Of a stretch of DNA of 64,000 nt, positions 22,279-35,018 are shown in pieces. The stretch's first letter is position 1. Each line of letters starts with the position of its first letter. Source of the DNA: Eustoma russellianum (taxonomy: Eukaryota > Streptophyta > Magnoliopsida > Gentianales > Gentianaceae). A program made the translations under genes and the position numbers. The stretch spans positions 7,714,814-7,778,813 of the forward strand of contig AP025067.1 in NCBI GenBank assembly GCA_036186865.1, written 5' to 3'. Below the pieces are notes generated by a model. It saw nothing but the letters and a program-made list of their open reading frames with translations, was not told the DNA's origin and ran no database searches.

Positions 22279-22595
22279 GATGCTGTAACAATACAATCGT
22301 ACGCAATTTACAAAAATTTATATTCTTCAATAAATAAACAAAACTGAAATGGTCAGATAAGAGTAAATAGCAGGCAAAATTCACAATTTGATAAAATAAA
22401 TACAAAAAACGCCTACCACTAAGTATTCGTGCGTCACCCGATCATCACTTAGGTCTAATGCTCAAAACTTAACTCTACAGTCAATACTTAATGTCAGAAT
22501 AATTAAGTACAAAATTTTAACCTAGGGGCAAAATCGTAACTTAACTTCTGAAAATCATATCTAAATCTATGTTTCTGTCGTGGATCTAGAGTCAT

Positions 22596-22607
22596 GCTTT
22601 GATACCA
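22596..22607 (-). other. Gypsy primer-binding site (one mismatch)
   Basis: Minus strand TGGTATCAAAGC, one base off the initiator tRNA-Met complement TGGTATCAGAGC found in the other elements here. It lies two bases from the LTR edge at 22610. Bases 22279-22595 are the non-coding leader. Confidence 0.85.
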
Positions 22608-22609
22608 CG

Positions 22610-23229
22610 TGTAGTGACCCATCCTAAACCCTAACACTCAGAACGGCTCACTCGCCATATTTCGCTGAGGAAAATACAAGGCGTCAAGGATAAAACATAT
22701 AAACGTCAGCGGAAGTCAAAATAAAATCTTCGAAATCATCAAATATAATAAATGAACGTGTCAAAAGTCTAGGTCTGACTATTACAATATCGGAATAATC
22801 AAAATAAATAAATAACTATGCCTCCAAAATATCTAAACTGAAAAATCCAAAACACTTTAACTCATCCTCGAGAAATCATCAATAGCCACGATCAAATCAA
22901 CTCTCTCTATCATAGTTGTCCTCGATGTACACTAGCTCGTAATCTTAATCATCTGAAAAAATAGAGAAATGTAGTATGAACGACAAGTCACCCAGCAAGT
23001 AACCTCACTATACTTACTATGGAATTATACACGGAGAAGCAAGTGTGATAAAATAAGTGACTATAAAATAATAGCATGCTTCTCTTCGCAAATAAACTTA
23101 CTGTTCTGCCCCTAACATCCGAAACCAAAGATGCCAAATAGACCCAACAAAGTACGTAACAAAGTCCAATCAGAGGTTAGTCCAAAACAAAAGTGATGAT
23201 TCTATTTTACAAATATGCAATGTCAAAAT
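22610..23229 (-). repeat. Gypsy 5' LTR, inner portion
   Basis: LTR terminus TGTAGTGACCC at 22610 (CA on the minus strand). 620 bp remain before SIRE-B inserted after AAAAT at 23225-23229. The inner end resembles the LARD LTR end at 34930-35004 (CGGCTCACTCGCC... in reverse), suggesting related gypsy families. The missing outer part continues at 51065. Confidence 0.85.
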
Positions 23230-23588
23230 TGTTAAGAAAAAGTGTTTGAATATTTACAAATGCATGATTTAAATGGTACGAGTGTAAGAAATGCATAAAT
23301 AAATTATTACTTAACACGTTTATGTGATATACATGTTTTATATGCTTATATATATTGTTGCCGTACTAACAAGCCATGAAGCGTTAAAGCTTACATCATA
23401 TGGAAAATATTTGTTGTCTTGTACTATTTTCATGTGCCACAATTAATGAATTAAACTAGTTCATTAAGTGGAGTACTTAAGTTAATGAACTAACTAGTTC
23501 ATTAAATGAAGAAATAATTGGAGAAAGCTTTATGGCAACAAATTTGAGAATGGAAAGTCTTCTCCCCATTTATTCTACACGTCTTATA

Positions 23589-23620
<32 letters not shown>

Positions 23621-25889
23621 TCATATTTTTTAAAAGGCACAACACACATATATTCTGACGTACCACGTACGTTGATGTCACACCACGATATACACCTCAT
23701 ATTTATGAGTATATTCAGCTCTTATATCATATGATATAAGTCATGGTAACGTCAAAATTATAACGACATGTTACAAGGTCATAAACTGAAAATTGTCGTA
23801 TCGGCTGACCACCGAAACTTCACCGACATGTCACATACTTGCCATATAAAGATGGCCTGCCCATATACATCAAAAATAGACAAAAATTTCGTGGCTCACA
23901 TGTTAAAATCAGCCACTAAATCATTTCATGTTGGCACATACAAATCACCCACAATTTAGGCTAAATTTGTGAAGAATTCAAACTCAACCTCATTGGTGCA
24001 CATGGGGCGTTTTTAATTAAGCTATTGGAGCTGAATATACACTTCATTTTATGTGTATTATGTGTGACATAATATATATTACATGTGCAAGAAGTTTGAA
24101 TTTAATCGGAGAAAAATCGCGTAATCGACGAAAGTCGAAAATTCGGTTTTCTACGAACATACACACATGGTACGTTTTTTAGGCATAGATGTCACATGTA
24201 TCTAGACACTTTTTATACATTCAAGACATGTTAAAGTGTTCTAGAAAATTCAAAATAGGACTGATTATTATTTACCATATATGTGCAAATATTGTGCATT
24301 ATTTGACAAATTTTACTAAAATGAAATTTCAGCACATGTCCAGCTCATTCTACACGCCTATTTCATCTTAATTGGAGCCTTGGTGAAGCTTATTTGGCAC
24401 TTCAATTGGTGGATAATGTGCCACACAAGATTAATGACATTGAACAGGACACCACACAAGGAAAGAGTTCAAATTAGACATATGCTGAAAATTTCAACAT
24501 GTGCTACTGTGGTGGGGCGATTTTCACCCCTTAATGCACCTCAATTTGTATCGCAAAATTCAAGGGATTGAAATGTGATAGTATGATAATGTTTTGACTA
24601 CATTTGAGCACATATTTTGAGAGTTTTTTTTGTAGAATTTACATCTCATTAAAGGATGCCAAGGTGGACCAATCAACAAGTGACAAGTAAGCAATGTCAA
24701 GTCATCCTTCCAATCATATTGCACCAGGTAAGCAAGATGGTCATCTCTACACAAGGCAATCTTTCAAAGACATTAAAGAGAATTCTCAAGGAAGAAGCCC
24801 TAAAGAGGGCTGCCAAGTGTGAATAAAAGGGAGAAGATAGTGCAAACAAAGCCAAGCTACAACTCACATTCTCTTAAGTGCAAAAAGCTATACTACTTTC
24901 TTCTTCTCCTTTTCTTTCTTCTTCTTCTTCTTCTTCTTCTTCTTCTTCTCTCAAGCCTATTGTTCATATATTCTGCATATTGTATAGGCTTTGAATATAC
25001 CACACATACACGTTTATTGTTGTAAAAGGTTGATCAAGGTGTGATCAAAACTTCATTTGATCGGTGGTGGTCTCCGTGATTCATTTGCTCGATTGTATTG
25101 ATTGTAAAAGGGTGGAGTTAATGTTTAAATCCAGTCACCCTTGTGGTAAGGTGTTTATTGTATTTATTAATAACCGAGGACGGTGTCCTCGAAGACTGGA
25201 GTAGGTTGATTTAACCGAACCGGTATAAAATCCTTGGTGTTCTTGCTTTACTGCACTTTACTTTCAGTTTTTAGTTTTCTGTATTGATTTCGTTAGAAGG
25301 GTAAAAGTAGTAAACGATTTTCAAAAATTATAAAACTTTGCAGAAACATAGCCACATATCCTAACTTTCATTCGGAGCAAGTTTCAATGTATTTGGATAA
25401 GTATAAGTCAGTCAAACATGAATAGTTCTGAGACTAGTGCAATATGATTTTCAGATTTGTAAAGGTTGTGAACATTACGTGGTTGACATACTTCCCAAAA
25501 AAATTTCAAAACCTGTTTCATCCCACTAAAATAAATATCTTGAAGGTCTTTTTATAAAAGTTTCAGACCATTTGGAGTCACCAATTAATAGGAATAAAGT
25601 TTCCAAGTCGGAGTGCAGTTTCTGGCAGATTTGCGCAATCTGACCAAAAACGTATTTTCAAGTGGTTAGTAGTGGAGTTTTATTTTGAAATTTTTGTGAG
25701 ATATACATTCTCACCTAATTTCATAATTTTTAGAGGTCTGTAACTAGGTCATTAAAATTTTTCAAATCAGGATCTGAAAATAGAAACTGTTTTCAGAAGT
25801 GAGGTTTTTGGTCCAAAAATTTTTAAAAACCAAATTTTCCGCATTTACTATTCAACCCCCCTTTCTAGTGGTGTTATACAGGTCCTACA
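23230..25889 (+). repeat. SIRE-B 5' LTR
   Basis: 2,660 bp, TGTTAAGAAAAAG to GGTCCTACA. Contains a (TA) run at about 23599-23621 and a (CTT)n run near 24910-24950. A TATA-like GAATAAAAGGG lies near 24820. No supported gene. Confidence 0.95.
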
Positions 25890-25891
25890 AG

Positions 25892-25903
25892 TGGTATCAG
25901 AGC
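25892..25903 (+). other. SIRE-B primer-binding site
   Basis: TGGTATCAGAGC, two bases after the LTR end; initiator tRNA-Met type. Confidence 0.95.
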
Positions 25904-25945
25904 GCAGGCACACTCACGACAAGAGGATACAACGATTTTTGTGAG

Positions 25946-27873
25946 ATGGCAACCACTCGTCATAAGACCAAACAAGAAGGTGTGTTGAGTTAAAGGCCTC
26001 CTCTTTTTGATGGTGAGTCCTTCATACAATGGAAACTTGGAATGAAACTTTTTCTTATGGCCATTGATATAGACTTGTGGTCCATTATAGAAGATGGTCA
26101 TTTTGTTCCTTCTAAGTTATCTACTGCTGATGGTGTCACACTAGAGGTAATAAAACCGAAACAAGAATATACTAGTGATGACAAAAAGAAATTAAGTATG
26201 AATGCTAGAGCCATACAACTTCTTTTAAACGGGTTGAGTAAAAGTGACTCGAGTTATGTGTCTAATTGCTCTAGTGACCAATAGATGTGGAGAATTCTTG
26301 AAATAAAACATACAGGGACTAGTCAAGTTAATGAGTCTAAAATAAATATGCTTATGTCTACTCTTGAGCCTTTCAAGTTATTACCAAACGAATCTATTGT
26401 TGATATGGACTTACACTTGACTAACATCTGTAATTCTCTTGAGTCTCTTGGAAAAGCTTTTTCTACACAGGAAAAGATTCAAAAGGTGCTAAGAAGTCTC
26501 TCATCTGAATGAGACCCCAAAGTCACAATGATTGAGGAAATTAAAGAAACGAGATCAATAAAAATGGAAGAACTAATCGGATCTTTAAAGGTATACGAAA
26601 AACAAACTTACACTAAGGAAATCGGAATCAACATCAAAACAAGGTAAGTCTATTGCTTTCAAATCAAATGCATATGTCTCTACCTCTTCCGATCACGTAG
26701 ATGATAGTGATATTGAATCGGACAACAAAGATCTAATGTTATTGGCTAAAGGTTTGAGAAAATTTATGAGAAAGTCATTAAGAATAAACCGAATGTTGTT
26801 CAAACTAAAAGAAATAAGAATAAAAATAACGAAAAATACATAAAGTGCTATGAATGTCGGAAACTTGGACACTTGCCATATGACTGCCTGAACAAAGACA
26901 AACAAACAAAAACCGTGACAAGGACTGAAACAAAAATAGACTCGTCTCAGAACCTATACAAAGGAATTCAAGAAGAGCTCTCAAAGCCTCCACTTGGAGA
27001 GACTCATCTGACTCTGAGACTAATGATACCGAAGAACAGACGGTGCAAGTATGCTTTGCATTCAAAGCATCAAACGAGGTATCTTCTGATTCCGAACCTT
27101 CTTATGATGATTTTTTTAGTCAATATCTTGAACTGCATAAATTCACAAAGACTCTTACAAAAGAAAAGAAACGATTAATTGAAGACAAGAAGTTGTTAGA
27201 ATCATCTAACACAAACCTTGTTTCTCAATTAAACAATTCAAAAGAAGAGTCGTCTTGCACAATTAATGCATTGAAATCAGAGGTCTCATCATTAACGATA
27301 GAAAATAATGAAATGAAATCCAAGATTTCAAATTTGAAATCAAGAAATGTGGATTTAGAAAAAATGGTAAAACAATTTGATACGGGTACGAACATGTTAG
27401 ACCGCATCATCTCCTCACAAAAGCATGAAAGCGACAAAACCGGATTAGGATACATTGAAAAAAATGAAGCACAAAATAAATCAACCAAATTCATTCTATC
27501 TTCATCTAAGAAAACACATGCATTCAAGACAAATGTAACACCTAAAAGGACGCCTAGATCACCTCTTACTTCATCTTATTGTGCTTCTTCTTCATATCAT
27601 ACAAGATATAATTATGTGTCATATAAATATGAAAAGAAATCATTGACGCTTACACGACATTCATTCAACATAAATGCATCTAGATCACGTACCATTCACA
27701 CTAACATAAAGGCATATCAAAAACAAAAATCATGCTATGTGCATAATGGGATCTTGCCCAAAGGCCAAACGCATTCCCACCTAATGTCTATTATATTGCT
27801 TCTTCATTATATTCTCAACATTTGTAAGATCGAGAAAGGTCACCCAAGTTTGGGTACCAAAATGTACTCTTAG
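25946..27873 (+). pseudogene. SIRE-B gag, stops and frameshifts
   Basis: ATG at 25946 (MATTRHKTKQEG) aligns with the SIRE-A gag start. One frame carries three stops (25991, 26282, 26510) through the capsid domain (MKLFLMAIDIDLWSIIEDG, INMLMSTLEPFKLLPNES). An extra base near 26600 shifts the frame. The zinc knuckle CYECRKLGHLPYDC (26846-26887) is an intact CCHC, unlike SIRE-A. A further frameshift follows, then a coiled coil from 27110 to 27400 (KEKKRLIEDKKLLESSNTNL) and TGLGY near 27440. The frame ends at 27871. Confidence 0.9.
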
Positions 27874-27949
27874 AAAGGGGTGCAGAACTAACTCGTAAGG
27901 ACCCAAAATAAAGGGGTACCTAAATCGTTGTTACACATTGCAGGGAACA

Positions 27950-29300
27950 CATACATCTAAAGGTACATCAATCAAGTGGTTCCTTGACAGTGGTTGCTCG
28001 AGGCACATGACGGGTGACCCGAGCATGTTTTCAAAGTTGAAGAAGGTCACAAAAGGTAGATCCTGACCTTTGGAGACAACAACGAAGGAAGAATCATCGA
28101 AAAATATACAATTGGAAACCCAAGCACTCTTCAAATCTCCAACGTCTTCTTGATAAGTAATCTATCCTACAATTTGCTTAGCATCTCACAGTTTCTTGAC
28201 AACGGTTGTGATGTATGTTTCACTCACGTATATTGCAATATAGTAAATAAAAACGGAGAAATGGTATTAAAAAGAAAAAGAGAAGGAAATATTTTTACAC
28301 TTTCTATGGATGGCACGTTAGACGCAAAAGTTAAATGTTTTATGTCAAATGAACCCAATGTGAAATCTGTGGCATAGGCGGTTAGGACACATTGGCATCT
28401 CAACCCTTGAAAAACTTCAACGAAAGAATCTAGTACGAGGATTGCCTAAACTTGATTTAGACAACTTTCAGTTGTGTGAATCTTGTATTAAAGGAAAACA
28501 AACACGCGAGTCACTTAAATCTAAAAATGAAATTAGCACATCTAGAGTCTTAGAATCATTACACATTGACTTTTTTGGTCCTAGTCGTATTAGGAGTCTT
28601 CGTGGGCAACATTATGCATGTGTTATCATTGACAATTTTTCTCGCTATACATGTATTTTATTTCTTGTGAATAAAAATGATAGTGCCGTTAGCTAAATTA
28701 ATAAAACAACTTGAAAATGAGTATGGTTTGAATGTGAAAAAGATTAGGAGTGATAGAGGCGGTGAATTTAAAAATAAGGACATGATTGCATTTTGCGAAG
28801 AAAAATGTATTAAACATGAGTTTTCGCCACCTAGAACACCACAACTAAACGGAGTAGTAGAAAGAAAGAATAGGACACTACAAGAAATTGCAAGAACCAT
28901 GCTATGTGAAAATAAGTTGCCTAGGTTTCTGTGGGCGGAAGCCGTAAATTGTGCATGCTATATAGTTAATCGCTTATCGATTAGAAAGAAAATCAACAAA
29001 ACTCCTTATGAAATTTTGAATAATCACATGCCTAAAATTGATTACTTTCGTTTGTTTGGTTGTAAATGCTTTGTTTTGAATACAAAAGACAATCTAGATA
29101 AATTTGAGTCTAAATCTATTGAATTCATTTTTGTTGGATATTCTGTGAATTCTAAGGCATATAGATGTTTTGATCCTATCACGAGACAAATTTTAGAATC
29201 CATTCATGTGAAATTTAATGAATTCGGTGAATATGACATAAATAAAGAATATGACGTTGATTTTGAACGAATGCCCGTGTTAGATAATATAGAAGAAAAT
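27950..29300 (+). pseudogene. SIRE-B protease and integrase
   Basis: The protease core WFLDSGCSRHMTGD keeps DSG (aspartate codon at 27986). A stop or frameshift follows near 28064, then NLLSISQFLDNG and the pre-integrase region. HHCC: WHRRLGHIG (28370-28395) is out of frame with its flank by one base, then CESCIKGKQ. Integrase core: aspartate in SLHIDFFGP, frameshift near 28680, aspartate in KIRSDRGGEF, glutamate in QLNGVVERKNRT. FGCKCFVLNTKDNLDKFESK marks the C-terminal part. All three catalytic acids are present but in broken frames. Confidence 0.9.
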
Positions 29301-30593
29301 ATTGTACATGATGAACACGACACACTAGAAATGCATGATCACTTAGAAATGCATGAAAACTTAGAAAATAATCAACCAAGATGGCATAGAAATCACCTAC
29401 ATGACCTTATCATAGGTGACATAACACAAGGTGTCCAACCATGTAGAAGAATAAATCCGGATGAAATAAATCAATTCCATGCTATGATATCTGAAATTGA
29501 ACCCAAGAATGTATTTGATGCTTTGAATGATTCTTCTTGGATTGACGATATGCATGATGAATTAAATCAATTTACAATAAATGAAGTATGGGATTTAGTG
29601 CCACGACCACAAGATAAAACAATAATAGGCACAAAGTGGGTCTTTAGAAATAAAATGAACGAAGAATGTAAAGTCGTTAGAAACAAAGCACGGGTTGTAG
29701 CACAAGGATATAATCAAGAAGAGGGAATAGACTACGAAGAGACATTTGCACCCGTAGCACGCTCAGAAGTCATACGATTATTACTTGCTATTGCTTGCAT
29801 GGACGTAAAAATTGCATTTTTAAATGGCTTTATACAAGAAGAAGTATATGTGAAACAACCATCCAGTTTTGAGGATTTAAAATATCCTTCATTTTTACAA
29901 ATTAAAGAAGGCATTATATCGTTTAAAACAAGCATCTAGGGCTTGGTACGATCGTTTTGCTACCTTTCTTTTAGAAAATGGATTTAAAAGAGGCACCATA
30001 GATAGTACTTTATTCTTGAAACAAGAAAAATTGGATTTGCTTATTATTCAAATTTATGTTGATGACATTGTCTTTGGATCTACATCTCATAAACTAGTTG
30101 AAGAATTTGAAATATGCATGAAATCCGAATTTGAAATGTCTATGGTTGGTGAGTTGAATTATTTTCTTGGCTTGCAAATTAAACAAACTAGTAAAGGCAT
30201 CCATATAAGTCAAGTAAAATATGTGAATGACATGATTAAAAAGTTTAACTTTGAAAACTTGAAATCATCTCCCACCCCTATGAGTGTAACCACTAAACTT
30301 GATAAAGATGAAAATGGAAAAGACTTTGATAATGGTTTGTAAATGTCTATGATTGGTTCTTTGCTTTATCTTACCCCAAGTAGATCCGATATCATGTTTA
30401 GTGTTTGTATGTATCATCATTTTCAAAGCAACCCTAAAGTGTCACACTATAATGCTATAAAAAGGATATACCGATACATTAAGCATACTCCCACCTTAGT
30501 AATTTGGTACGATAAGAATTGTGAATTTGACTTGCATGCTTATACTGATGCAGATTATGGCGGATGCAAAATAGATAAAAAAAAAGCATAAGT
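29301..30593 (+). pseudogene. SIRE-B reverse transcriptase and truncated RNase H
   Basis: The reverse transcriptase starts WIDDMHDELNQFTINEVWDL and IIGTKWVFRNKMNEE. A small deletion joins ACMDV to KIAFLNG, removing part of the usual QMDVKSAF motif. A frameshift near 29890 follows, then QASRAWYDRF and the YVDD box at 30055-30066. A TAA stop lies at about 30340. RNase H begins YTDADYGG near 30541 and then ends at 30593. The domain's glutamate and second aspartate motifs are missing, so it is deleted, not just mutated. Confidence 0.9.
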
Positions 30594-30612
30594 GGCACTT
30601 GGTTCAGATTTG

Positions 30613-30688
30613 TGCGTAATTGGAGGGGGAGCGGTCATATTTAAATCATGAACCAATGTTATTTTGTAAATCATCAAAAGGAGGAGAT
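30613..30688 (+). other. SIRE-B polypurine tracts
   Basis: GGAGGGGGAGCGG near 30628 and AAAAGGAGGAGAT ending at the 3' LTR (30676-30688). The second is the plus-strand primer by position. Two tracts fit the sirevirus pattern. Confidence 0.75.
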
Positions 30689-31858
30689 TGTTTAGAAAAA
30701 GTATTTGAATGATTTACAAATTCATGATTTAAATGGTACGAGTTTATGGAATGCATAAATAAATTATTACTTGACACGTTTATGTGATATACATGCTTCA
30801 TATGCTTATATATATTGTTTCCGTACTAACAAGCCACGAAGTATTAAAGCTTACATCATATGGCAAATATTTGTTGTCTTTGTACTATTTTAGGTGCCAC
30901 AATTAATGAACTAAACTAGTTTATTAAGTGGAGTGCTTAAGTTAATGAACTAACTAGTTCATTAAATGAAGACATATTTGGAGAAAGCTTTACGGCAACA
31001 AATTTGAGAATGGAAAGTCTTCTCCCCGTTTATTCTACAAGCCTTATATACATATAATATATATATATTCATATTTATTTTAAAGGCACAATACACATAT
31101 ATTCTGACGCACCACCGACACATTACATATATTATAAATGTATGGCGACGTCACACCACTATATACACCTCATATTTATGAGTATATTCAGTTCTTATAT
31201 CATATGATATAAGTCATAGTGACGTCAAAATTATAATGACATGTTACAAGGTCATAAACCAAAAAATTATCGTATCGGGTGACTATCGAAACTTCATCGA
31301 CATGTCATGTACTTGCCATATAAAGATGGCCAGCTCATATACATTAAAAATTTCCAAAAATTTCATGGCTCACATGTTAAAATCAGCCACTAAATCATTC
31401 CATGTTGGCACACATAAATCACCCACAATTTAGCCTAAATTTGTGGAGAATTCAAACTCAACCTCATTGGTGCACATGGGGCGTTTTTAATTAAGCTATT
31501 GGAGATGAATATACGCTTCATTTTATGTATATTATGTGTGACATAATATATAATACATGTGCAAGAAGTTTGAATTTAATCGGAGAAAAATCACGTAATC
31601 GACGAAAGTCGAAAATTCGGTTTTCTACGAAGATACACACATGGTACGTTTTTTAGGCATAGATGTAACATGTATCGAGACACTTTTACACATTCAAGAC
31701 ATGTTAAAGTGTTCTAAAAAATTCAAAATAGGGCTGATTATTATTTACCATATATGTGTAAATATTGTGCATTATTTAACAAGGCTTACTAAAATGAAAT
31801 TTCAGCACATGTGCAGCTCATTCTACATGCGTATTTCATCTAGATTGGAGACTAAGTG
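30689..31858 (+). repeat. SIRE-B 3' LTR, first part
   Basis: 1,170 bp from TGTTTAGAAAAAG, homologous to 23230-24390, interrupted after AAGTG (31854-31858) by the LARD element. The second part is at 49551-51059. Confidence 0.95.
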
Positions 31859-34800
31859 TGTTATGCCCCATGTACTGAGGGTGCAAAAGAAAAATAATAA
31901 TAAAACAAAGACAAAAACTCTAAGAAACTTAATGTGACTAGGAAAGTGAATATGATAGATTTTATTGAATAAAATACAAATCCTAATATGTATAGGAAGT
32001 AAAAGATAAAGTTTAAATCAAATTACAAATTCAAACTAGAATAAGATTAACCTAAATATCTTAGGATTTTACCTACCATGCATCTATATCTATATACCTA
32101 CACATACCACAAAATTCCTACCCGATTCCTTTCTTTTCTCCACCACGGCAGCAAACCTCTTCCCCTCCCAAATTCCCTCAGCAATAGGCGGGAGCCTAGC
32201 TGCCCTTCCACCCCACAAAAGAAAATTGAGAACTCCAGCCAAAAGAAAGAAAAAGGAGGATGAGGATAGATTTATATAATTACATCAATACACCACAAAA
32301 GTTTACCCTATTCATTATAACAAGGAGAAAAAAAGACCGCATCCAAAAATTTGCTAGCGAGCAGGCCTTTTTCTTTCTCCAACATTCAACAATCTGCTGC
32401 ATCACATAGGAAGCCAAGAGTAATAATTTTTGGCTCATTCAACCCCCAATTCTTCGTATATCGCGTATAATCGAGACCCAAGGCAAGTATCCTTGCTATA
32501 TTTACTATGTTTTTATAAAGTTATTATACCATTTTCATATCAAATTGGATCATACATTCGTAATTGTGATTTGCATATATTGATGTATATACGTATTTAT
32601 TTGTTGTAGGGGTCGTACTTGCAATAAATTTTATGTGTTGTGTTTATACAAAGTTTTAGAAATTATATATATATACATGAGAACCCAAATATATGTATAA
32701 AAGTATTTAGAATGTTTTTATAAATTATTCATATATAATTCTGTTTTTATACTTATAATGCTGTTTTTTATAAATTATTTATGTATTTATTCTGTTTTTA
32801 TAAATTAGTTGTAATTTTGTTTTTATAATTCTGTTTGTAATTTCTATTTTTATAATTCTGTTTTTATAATTCTGTTTTTTTAATTTTTGTTTTAATTTCA
32901 GTTTATTTAAAATTCTGTAATATAATATGTTTTATAAATTCTTTTTTATTTTGAAATTATATAATATACACATATATATACATTTAATGTTCCTTTCAAA
33001 ATTATAAATATTTTATATTAAAATGTCTCAGAAATTATTCATAGATATATAATTCTTTTTTGAAATTATGTATACGTATACATACAAATATTATTTTCGG
33101 ATTTATATATATATATAATATATAAACTGTTTTTATCTAAATTTTACATTTTTATATTTATAATATATAATTTGATTATATAATAATATGGAAAACTGTT
33201 TTATGATTTTATTTTTGGATTAAATATTTAATTATTGTAATAAAAAGTTTTTTTAAGAATTATAGATATATAGTATGTGATTTTCGTTTTTAAATATATG
33301 TTAATTATATAAACTGTTTTTCAATAAAATTAAATATTTAGTTATTTTAGTTTTGGATATAAAAGTCATAAACAATTATAAAAACTGTTTTCGGATAGAA
33401 TTATACATTTATTTACATTATTTTCAAGATTTAAAACTATATAAAATTATATATAAACTATTTTTATACATAATTATATGATTACTTATGTTATTTTCAG
33501 GTTTAAAATTATATTTAAAATAAGCTATTCTCCATTAGAATTATATAGTTTCTTATACTATGTTTGGAATTTAAATATATATAATTGTTTGAACCGTTTT
33601 CGGACAAAAATTTGAATTATACTATTTTCAGATTTATATATGCTTTTAATTATATAAATTGTTTTGGAATATAAGTATACTTATTTACATTATTTTTAAA
33701 GTTGAAATATATATATCATTATATAAACTATTTTTGATCACCTTATCTATGATATCTAAATTTATCTGTATTATAATGGTGAATAAATTGTTGTTGGCTG
33801 GAATAAGGAATTTAGAAGCCCATAAAATAAATAAAATAAACAAAAATAAAAGGAAAAAAGGCGTAGAAAAGGAGAGTGAAGAAAAAAAACTAATGGCAGA
33901 AAAATAGTAGGGAAAGATAAAAAAAATTAAATAAAAGAATCAAGTGGTTGAAAGCTCAGGAAAGATAAAATAAAGTGTAGAAACCTAAAATAAAGTCTAG
34001 GAAGATAAAATAACGGTAGAAGATAAAATACAGTAATGAACCCCACGCAATATAGGGTAACTACGCAATATAGGTAATACGCAATATAGAATGGAGCATG
34101 CAACATAGGAGAAACGGAAGTGTGAAAGTGTGCAGCATTCATGGCACGTGCATCCCTTTGGGGCGAGTGACTTCACGATACGAAGCGTGTGTTCGCTGAC
34201 TCCATGTTACGGAGCGTGTGTTTGTTGAATCCACGTTACGGAGCGTGTGTTAGGACCCTGGGACATGCATGACATGGATAAAAGAAAGCATGATGTGTGA
34301 TTTGATGCGATTGGTTGTGTGACACGGTAGTGTGAAAAGTCACGCATCATGAAGTTGCGCGTTGCATTTGATTGTGTGAATATGTGTTTGTCTTACGATG
34401 CAGTTATTGGTGTTAGTTATGGTTGCTTTTCCTTATGTGTTTATGTACTGTTACTTGCTTGACTGGTCAGAAAGGTAAAAAGGTAAACTCTATTTGCCAA
34501 GAGAAGCATGCTATTTTATATTTCATTATTTAAGTATGTTATTTACTCTTGCTTCTCCATGTATAATCCCGTAGTAAATATAGTCGAACTACTTTTTGGG
34601 CGATGTATGTCGCTCCCCCCCTCTCCATCAACCAGTTTTGCAGGTAGACAGATAAAGGGTTATATACCGGGGAAGATCGAGACTGGAGATTTCGAGATTG
34701 ATGGATATTCGGATGAGACTTTCGAGGATTTAGTTGAGGCAGTTATTTTGATATTCGAGGTTTATGTATTTTGGAGATTAGTGTTTATCTACATTGAACC

Positions 34801-35004
34801 AGTGTATCAATTTAGATTTCCTAGACATTTATATTAATGATGATGATTATTTTATCGAGGATTTTTAGTTTATGACTTCTACGGACATCGATTTACGTTA
34901 TTGTGATGACGTGTAATTAAATTGTACAGACGCCTTGTATTCTCCTTAGCGAGATACGGCGGGTGAGTCGTTTCGAGTACTAGGGCTCAGAACGGGTCGC
35001 TAAA
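31859..35004 (+). repeat. LARD 5' LTR
   Basis: 3,146 bp, very AT-rich between 32500 and 33800. Has a short GC-richer tandem repeat (ACGGAGCGTGTGT words, 3 units) at 34165-34252. The last bases read CGCTAAA, against CGCTACA in the 3' LTR. ORFs such as 33659-33907 and 34508-34837 lack similarity to known proteins and differ between the two LTRs, so they are not called as genes. Confidence 0.9.
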
Positions 35005-35006
35005 GG

Positions 35007-35018
35007 TGGTATCAGAGC
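35007..35018 (+). other. LARD primer-binding site
   Basis: TGGTATCAGAGC two bases after the LTR; initiator tRNA-Met type. Confidence 0.9.

Larger units (their letters stand above)
18617..23229 (-). mobile_element. Ty3/gypsy element (Tekay/Del-like), left part lost
   Basis: Read on the minus strand from right to left: part of a 5' LTR (23229-22610), primer-binding site, gag, protease, reverse transcriptase, RNase H, and integrase cut at 18617. The order protease-RT-RNase H-integrase is that of Ty3/gypsy, not copia. Two zinc-finger-like motifs in gag (ACGSWHTGDYWRKLGVCYNC) recall the Tekay/Del chromovirus lineage. The rest of the LTR reappears at 51065, because SIRE-B inserted in it. The chromodomain end and 3' LTR are missing. 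Confidence 0.9.

Noticed and set aside
33659..34837. ORFs of 82 and 109 codons in the LARD 5' LTR
   Set aside because: The matching 3' LTR copies are shorter or altered (for example 49162-49362), and no known domain is visible.
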